From the NCBI GenBank assembly GCA_045535935.1, contig JAZSMO010000020.1, positions 1 to 64,000 of the forward strand: DNA of 64,000 bases, written 5' to 3'. The position numbers were made by a program, and so were the translations under genes. The notes under the pieces are model-generated. The model saw only the letters and a list, made by a program, of their open reading frames with translations, did not search any database and was not told the origin of the DNA. This DNA is from SVFI01 sp045535935. Its GTDB lineage: Bacteria > Bacillota > Clostridia > Lachnospirales > Lachnospiraceae. This document shows positions 59,716-64,000 of this stretch, piece after piece (the stretch's first letter is position 1; the number at the start of each line of letters is the position of its first letter).

Positions 59716-60830
59716 AATATGATTATTTAGTGGTTGGAGCCGGTCTTTTTTCCGCTGTCTTTGCAAATGAGATGCGCAAGGCAGGGAAGCGATGCTACGT
59801 AATCGAGAAAAGAGATCACATTGCCGGAAATATATATACCGAAGAGAAAATCGGTATCTCCGTGCACAAATACGGTGCCCATATTTTTCATACATCCGAC
59901 AAAGAAGTGTGGGATTATGTGAATAAGCTGGCAGAGTTTAACCATTACATCAATTCGCCGGTAGCGGTTTACAAGGACGAAATTTACAATCTTCCGTTCA
60001 ATATGAACACGTTCAGCAAAATGTGGGGCGTGCGCACGCCGGAGGAAGCGAAGGCAAAGATTGCGCAGCAGATTGCTGAAGCCGGAATCAAGGAACCGGC
60101 CAATCTGGAAGAACAGGCGATTTCTCTTGCGGGGACCGACGTGTATCAGAAGTTAGTCAAAGGCTACACAGAGAAGCAGTGGGGAAGAGACTGCAAGGAT
60201 CTTCCTGCTTTTATTATCAGGAGACTTCCGCTTCGGTTTGTCTATGATAACAATTATTTCAATGACCGCTATCAGGGAATCCCCATCGGAGGATATACGC
60301 AGATTGTGGAAAAGCTTCTTGCCGACATCCCGGTGCAGCTTGGCGTAAGCTACAAAGAGTTTGCAGAAAGCAACGAAGCATCCGGAGATCCGGTTGTGTA
60401 TGACAAAATACTTTACACCGGAATGATTGATGAATTTTTTGATTATTGCTACGGCGAGCTTTCTTATCGTTCCCTTCGCTTTGAGAGCGAATATTTGCCG
60501 GATGTGGACAATTATCAGGGCAATGCGGTGGTGAACTACACAGAGCGTGAGATTCCTTATACCCGCATCATAGAGCACAAGCATTTTGAGTTCGGTAAGG
60601 GAGACGGAACCGTGATTACTCGAGAATACCCGGCGGAATGGCACAAGGGCGATGAGCCGTATTATCCGGTCAATGATGCCGAGAACAGTGCGCTTTATGA
60701 GCGCTACGGCGAGCTGGCAAAGTCGCAGTCAAATGTTTTGTTCGGAGGACGTCTGGGACAGTACAAATACTACGATATGGATAAGGTGATTCGTGCTGCT
60801 CTTGATATGGTGGCAGAAGAACTGGCGTAA
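59712..60830 (+). CDS. glf: UDP-galactopyranose mutase
   Basis: A 372-residue flavoenzyme. The N-terminal FAD motif is YLVVGAGLFSAVFANEM, followed by EKRDHIAGNIYTE and GAHIFHTSD. Further motifs are YTEKQWGRD and GGYTQIVEKLLA. The C-terminus holds the Arg-containing GGRLGQYKYYDMD segment. It converts UDP-galactopyranose to UDP-galactofuranose for surface glycan. A terminator follows. It overlaps the helical protein gene by four bases. Confidence 0.95.
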   Translation: MKYDYLVVGAGLFSAVFANEMRKAGKRCYVIEKRDHIAGNIYTEEKIGISVHKYGAHIFHTSDKEVWDYVNKLAEFNHYINSPVAVYKDEIYNLPFNMNTFSKMWGVRTPEEAKAKIAQQIAEAGIKEPANLEEQAISLAGTDVYQKLVKGYTEKQWGRDCKDLPAFIIRRLPLRFVYDNNYFNDRYQGIPIGGYTQIVEKLLADIPVQLGVSYKEFAESNEASGDPVVYDKILYTGMIDEFFDYCYGELSYRSLRFESEYLPDVDNYQGNAVVNYTEREIPYTRIIEHKHFEFGKGDGTVITREYPAEWHKGDEPYYPVNDAENSALYERYGELAKSQSNVLFGGRLGQYKYYDMDKVIRAALDMVAEELA

Positions 60831-60854
60831 AATAAATGAAAAAATCGGAAATAT

Positions 60855-60877
60855 CCCCGTTGCTACTTGCAATGGGG
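60855..60877 (+). terminator. terminator after glf
   Basis: CCCCGTTGC, loop TACTT, GCAATGGGG (one G-T pair) followed by AATTTTTT. It overlaps the -35 region of the next promoter. Confidence 0.8.
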
Positions 60878-60914
60878 AATTTTTTGTAGTACAATACTTT
60901 GAAAGTCAAAGTAT
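60867..60914 (+). promoter_or_regulatory. promoter and FabT-like operator of the carboxyltransferase gene
   Basis: TTGCAA at 60867-60872, 17-base spacer, TACAAT at 60890-60895. A perfect palindrome ATACTTTGA/TCAAAGTAT with a 3-base centre (60894-60914) covers the start point. TTTGA-NNN-TCAAA is the core of boxes bound by MarR-type fatty-acid regulator FabT. A second imperfect copy (TTTGAAAAGCAAA) follows. Confidence 0.6.
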
Positions 60915-60943
60915 TTGAAAAGCAAAGTAAAAGGAGAAAAATT

Positions 60944-62557
60944 ATGACCTGGAATGAAGCGATTGCAGATTTGGATGAACGAAGAAAAAAAGCGGAGCTC
61001 GGCGGCGGAAGAGCACGCATTGAATCCCAGCATGGTAAGGGGAAGATGACAGCCCGCGAGCGTATTGAGATACTGCTGGATGAAGGAAGCTTTGTGGAAG
61101 TGGACGGGATGATTGAATCACGAATTGACGATTTCGGTCTGGATAAAAAGCGTGTCCCGGGAGATGGTGTTGTGACCGGATACGGAACCATCGGAGGAAG
61201 ACAGGTGTTTGTGGCCAGCGAGGACTTCACGGTAATCGGCGGAACGCTCGGAGAATATCATTCTTTCAAAATCTGTCGCATCCAGGATATGGCCATGGCT
61301 ATGAAGGCACCGCTGATTTGTATTAATGACAGCGGAGGAGCCCGTATTGAGGAGGGTATCTCTTCTCTCAGCGGATACAGCGGAATGTTTCTTCGCCATA
61401 CACAGGCGTCCGGCGTGATTCCGCAGATCGCGGTAATTCTCGGACCATGTTCCGGAGGAGCCTGCTATGCGCCGGCAATCTGTGACTTTATCTTCATGGT
61501 GGAAGAGACATCCAAGATGTTTATTACCGGGCCGAATGTGGTGAAAACCGTAATCAATGAGGAGGTTTCCGTGGAGGAACTCGGCGGGGCTAAGGTCCAT
61601 GCGGAAAAATCCGGTGTTTCCCATTTTACATACAAAAATGAGAGGGAATGCCTGATGGGAGTGCGCAAGTTGCTATCATATCTCCCGTCGAACAATGTCG
61701 AAAACCCTCCTATAATAGGAGAGAACAGCAATAACAGTATCGCTTCCAATGTGATGGACAGAGTCGGAGAACTCGGTAAAATGATTCTTCCGGGACTGGA
61801 AGACAGAAGTAATAAGATCGTAGATATCGTTCCGGATAATTCCAGACGTGCATATAACGTAAAGGATGTAGTGGAATGTGTCATTGATAAGGGGACATTT
61901 TTTGAGGTGCAGAAAGATTTTGCCAAAAACGTGGTGGTTGGCTTTGCGCGCATGGATGGTGAAGTGACCGGATTTGTCTGCAACCAGCCAAATCACATGG
62001 GCGGTGCGATCGATTACCATGCATCTGACAAGATGGCAAGATTTATCCGTTTCTGTGACTGTTTCAACATTCCGCTTGTGACACTTATTGATGTTCCGGC
62101 CTTTTTGCCGGGTACAGCGCAGGAGCACAACGGAATCATCCGCCACGGTGCAAAGGTACTCTTCGCTTACTCTGAGGCGACGGTTCCGAAGATTTCTCTG
62201 ATTATGCGTAAAGCCTACGGCGGAGCTTACATTGCGATGAACTCCAAGGAGATGGGAGCAGATATCGTATATGCATGGCCGATTGCAGAGATTGCGGTGA
62301 TGGGGGCAGAAGGTGCTGTCAATATTGCGTTCAAACGTAAGATCAAAGAATCGCCGGATCCGGAAGCAATGCGTCAGCAATGCATCAAGGAATATGACGA
62401 CAGATTCCTGAATCCGTATGTGGCAGCTTCCCGCGGCTATGTCAACGAGGTGATTAAACCGGAGGAGACGAGGGCAGCGATCTTGAAGGCGCTGAAGGGA
62501 CTGAAAGACAAAAAAGTAGAAAATCCTTATAAAAAGCATGGAAATATTCCATTGTAG
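60944..62557 (+). CDS. biotin-dependent acyl-CoA carboxylase/decarboxylase carboxyltransferase subunit
   Basis: A 537-residue carboxyltransferase of the PccB/MmdA type with both crotonase-like halves: ARERIEILLDEGSFVE, CINDSGGARIEEGISSLSGY and VILGPCSGGACYAPAI in the first, LVTLIDVPAFLPGT and KAYGGAYIAMNSKEMG in the second. It moves carboxyl groups between biotin and an acyl-CoA. No biotin carrier or carboxylase gene is adjacent, so the partner and direction (malonyl-, propionyl-, or methylmalonyl-CoA) are open. The FabT-like operator points to fatty acid synthesis. AAGGAG precedes ATG 60944; the frame reads on to 60899 through the operator. Confidence 0.9.
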   Translation: MTWNEAIADLDERRKKAELGGGRARIESQHGKGKMTARERIEILLDEGSFVEVDGMIESRIDDFGLDKKRVPGDGVVTGYGTIGGRQVFVASEDFTVIGGTLGEYHSFKICRIQDMAMAMKAPLICINDSGGARIEEGISSLSGYSGMFLRHTQASGVIPQIAVILGPCSGGACYAPAICDFIFMVEETSKMFITGPNVVKTVINEEVSVEELGGAKVHAEKSGVSHFTYKNERECLMGVRKLLSYLPSNNVENPPIIGENSNNSIASNVMDRVGELGKMILPGLEDRSNKIVDIVPDNSRRAYNVKDVVECVIDKGTFFEVQKDFAKNVVVGFARMDGEVTGFVCNQPNHMGGAIDYHASDKMARFIRFCDCFNIPLVTLIDVPAFLPGTAQEHNGIIRHGAKVLFAYSEATVPKISLIMRKAYGGAYIAMNSKEMGADIVYAWPIAEIAVMGAEGAVNIAFKRKIKESPDPEAMRQQCIKEYDDRFLNPYVAASRGYVNEVIKPEETRAAILKALKGLKDKKVENPYKKHGNIPL

Positions 62558-62571
62558 TATGCTATGATAAA

Positions 62572-62596
62572 TGCGGTGTCACATTGTGGCGCCGCA
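62572..62596 (+). terminator. terminator after the carboxyltransferase
   Basis: TGCGGTGTCAC, loop ATT, GTGGCGCCGCA (two G-T pairs) followed by TTTT. Confidence 0.85.
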
Positions 62597-62622
62597 TTTT
62601 AAATAACAGAAAGGGAACAGAT

Positions 62623-63642
62623 ATGACAGATTTAAAAATTCTTGCGCTGATTACAGCGAGAAGCGGTTCCAAGAGTGTAGTAAATAAAAATATTCGAAAG
62701 ATAAACGGCAAGCCGATGATGGCGTACTCTATTGAGCATGCACAGGCTTCCGCATATATTAACCGTATCATTGTTTCGACGGACAGTGAGGAGTATGCAG
62801 CGATTGCCCGGGAATACGGGGCAGAGACACCGTTCATCCGCCCGGCGGAATATGCGACGGATACAGCACTTGACATTGATGTGTTTAAGCATGCGCTCGG
62901 ATTTCTCAAGGACGAAGAAGGATACGAACCGGATATTGTGGTGCATCTCCGCCCGACCTATCCGTATCGTGATCCTGCAGATATCGATACGATGATTAAG
63001 ATGATGATCGAGGATGAAACTGTGGATTCCATCCGCAGCGTCAAGAAAAATGAAGTGGTTCCGCATAAGATGTGGTATTTACGCGGGGACGGAATGTTGG
63101 ATCCGCTGATGAAGGATATTCCGGAAGCGTACAATATGCCTCGCCAGGAGCTTCCGGCGACCTATATCCAGAACGGCAATGTGGATCTTCTTCGTCCGAG
63201 AGCCGTGACACAGTACAATTCCATGACAGGAAAGAAAATCATGGGATATGAGATGAAGGAAATGTATGATGTAGATACGGAGTCGGATTTTTCGCGCGTG
63301 GCAGATCTGATGAAGATTATGGGCGGCGGTCAGCAGTTTGTCTTTGATATTGACGGTGTCATCGCCATGAAGAGAGAGGATCTCGACTACGGACAGGCGG
63401 GACCGAATGAGAAGATGATTCGGATTGTCAATCAGCTTTATGACTGGGGCAATAAGATTGTTTTATTTACAGCCAGAGGTTATGTGACGGGAATCGACTG
63501 GAGACCTGTGACGGAAAAACAGATGAAGGATTGGGGCGTCAAGTACCACGAACTTCACATGGGGAAACCGAATGCGGATTACTATGTGGACGATAAGATG
63601 CTCAGCCTTGAGTTTTTGTACCGGGAATTTGGGAAAGAGTGA
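62623..63642 (+). CDS. CMP-sugar synthetase (NeuA-like) fused to a HAD-like domain
   Basis: A 339-residue fusion. Residues 1-225 form an acylneuraminate cytidylyltransferase: ALITARSGSKSVVNKNIRKI, IVSTDSEEYAAIA, VHLRPTYPYRDPADID and YNMPRQELPATYIQNGNVDL. Residues about 235-339 form a HAD-like unit with FVFDIDGVIAMK (DxD), LFTARG and VDDKMLSLEF. Such enzymes activate acidic nonulosonic or Kdo-type sugars with CMP; such sugars decorate flagellins in many bacteria. No synthase gene (NeuB-like) is in the window. ATG 62623 is preceded by AAAGGG. Confidence 0.87.
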   Translation: MTDLKILALITARSGSKSVVNKNIRKINGKPMMAYSIEHAQASAYINRIIVSTDSEEYAAIAREYGAETPFIRPAEYATDTALDIDVFKHALGFLKDEEGYEPDIVVHLRPTYPYRDPADIDTMIKMMIEDETVDSIRSVKKNEVVPHKMWYLRGDGMLDPLMKDIPEAYNMPRQELPATYIQNGNVDLLRPRAVTQYNSMTGKKIMGYEMKEMYDVDTESDFSRVADLMKIMGGGQQFVFDIDGVIAMKREDLDYGQAGPNEKMIRIVNQLYDWGNKIVLFTARGYVTGIDWRPVTEKQMKDWGVKYHELHMGKPNADYYVDDKMLSLEFLYREFGKE

Positions 63643-63647
63643 GAAAA

Positions 63648-63673
63648 AGAGAGCGTCCTATGAGACGCTCTCT
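63648..63673. terminator. bidirectional terminator
   Basis: AGAGAGCGTC, loop CTATGA, GACGCTCTCT followed by TTT and preceded by AAAAA. The stop codon of the minus-strand gene is in the loop. Confidence 0.88.
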
Positions 63674-64000
63674 TTTGTTATGGTGGCGATTTGCCTTGTG
63701 ATTTCATCGCAGCTCATCTGAATCTGCGCCTCGTCCGGAGTTCCTTTGCTGTACAATAAGGCATTTTCACAATGCTGTCTGCAGGTTTGCAAATTACCTA
63801 AAAGCAGATGGAGCTGTCCTGCGTACAAGTGAAGCTCATAGCTGTGCGGATCTTTGACAAGTCCCCGCTCCACACTGATTTTGGCTTCTGCGTATTCGCC
63901 GGTTTCCATGCGGATGATAGTCTCTATCGTGTCGATGGCGATGGATTCTTCGTAGCGGTTTTTTCGGTACAGAAGAAGAGAGATATATGCGTTTTGAATG
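63658..64000 (-). CDS. TPR-like protein, C-terminal part of a longer gene (partial)
   Basis: The frame is open from the TAG at 63660-63658 to the window edge, so the N-terminus lies outside. At least 113 residues are visible. They form helical pairs with TPR character (GEYAEAKISVERGLVKDPHS and YAGQLHLLLGNLQTCRQHCE), similar in style to the tails of the GT2-TPR proteins upstream. A glycosyltransferase head is likely but not seen. The internal ATG at 63909 need not be the start. Confidence 0.7.
   Translation of the reverse strand, partial: IQNAYISLLLYRKNRYEESIAIDTIETIIRMETGEYAEAKISVERGLVKDPHSYELHLYAGQLHLLLGNLQTCRQHCENALLYSKGTPDEAQIQMSCDEITRQIATITKESVS

Noticed and set aside
61676..62539. Long minus-strand frame opposite the carboxyltransferase
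   Set aside because: Composition rich in His, Arg and Cys and no ribosome binding site; a shadow of the plus-strand gene.
1..64000. tRNA, rRNA, CRISPR or insertion sequence
   Set aside because: None recognised by eye: no repeat-spacer arrays, no transposase apart from the Rpn-like gene, no tRNA cloverleaf noticed. A tRNAscan or Infernal run would decide.

Overview
The window looks like a chromosomal segment of a motile, anaerobic Firmicute of the class Clostridia, most likely family Lachnospiraceae. The grounds are moderate GC content, strong AGGAGG-type ribosome binding sites, a late flagellar operon in the order flgM-flgN-flgK-flgK-flgL-fliW-csrA-flaG-fliD-fliS-fliT-like-fliC-fliC, an Rpn-type PD-(D/E)XK protein, and many glycosyltransferases that carry TPRs or small Rossmann modules. 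I cannot fix the genus. No tRNA, rRNA, CRISPR array, insertion sequence or prophage was seen.

Layout. 1-9.9 kb: end of a DUF234-type ATPase, a coiled-coil protein with flagellin-like regulation, a hybrid histidine kinase, a DUF3048 lipoprotein and SDR operon, an NSS sodium symporter, a lipoprotein, a PlsC-like acyltransferase and a shortened MocR regulator. 10-15 kb: a flagellin carrying an embedded HExxH metalloprotease (flagellinolysin) with a small zinc-ribbon protein, then feoA, feoB and a Cys-rich Feo-associated peptide. 15-19.3 kb: a secreted multidomain protein, a radical SAM/SPASM enzyme, a membrane protein and a metallophosphoesterase. 19.4-25.7 kb: surface-polysaccharide genes (ferredoxin, FrhB-like, ugd, GT2, pyruvyl transferase, DUF1919). 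25.8-27.5 kb: a membrane-anchored plus secreted protein pair behind a flagellar-sigma promoter. 27.6-37.3 kb: an eight-gene cluster with LicD, glycerol-3-phosphate cytidylyltransferase, a LicC-like nucleotidyltransferase, glycosyltransferases, a WbsX protein and an aminotransferase, also behind a flagellar-sigma-like promoter. 37.4-39.1 kb: Rpn, PAP2 and a large hairpin element. 39.1-51 kb: the late flagellar operon and two flagellins. 51-64 kb: candidate flagellin glycosyltransferases (CgeB-like, GT2-TPR, DUF4422, GT2), a small helical protein with glf, a biotin-dependent carboxyltransferase, a NeuA-HAD fusion and a partial TPR protein.

How it fits together. Sites matching the sigma-28 (SigD/FliA) consensus (TAAA, about 15 nt, GCCGATAT) lie before flgM, flgL, flaG and both fliC genes. 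They also lie before the flagellinolysin, the coiled-coil gene at 275, the surface-protein pair at 25.9 kb, the phospho-substituent cluster at 27.7 kb and, more weakly, the helical protein/glf pair at 59.3 kb. Hairpins presenting GGA in the loop, the form CsrA binds, stand in the leaders of both fliC genes and of the gene at 275, and csrA and its antagonist fliW are in the window. The main inference is a flagellar regulon wider than the filament itself. It would include a proteolytic flagellin, an abundant secreted surface protein and a glycosyl/phosphoryl-transfer cluster that may decorate flagella or cell-surface glycan.
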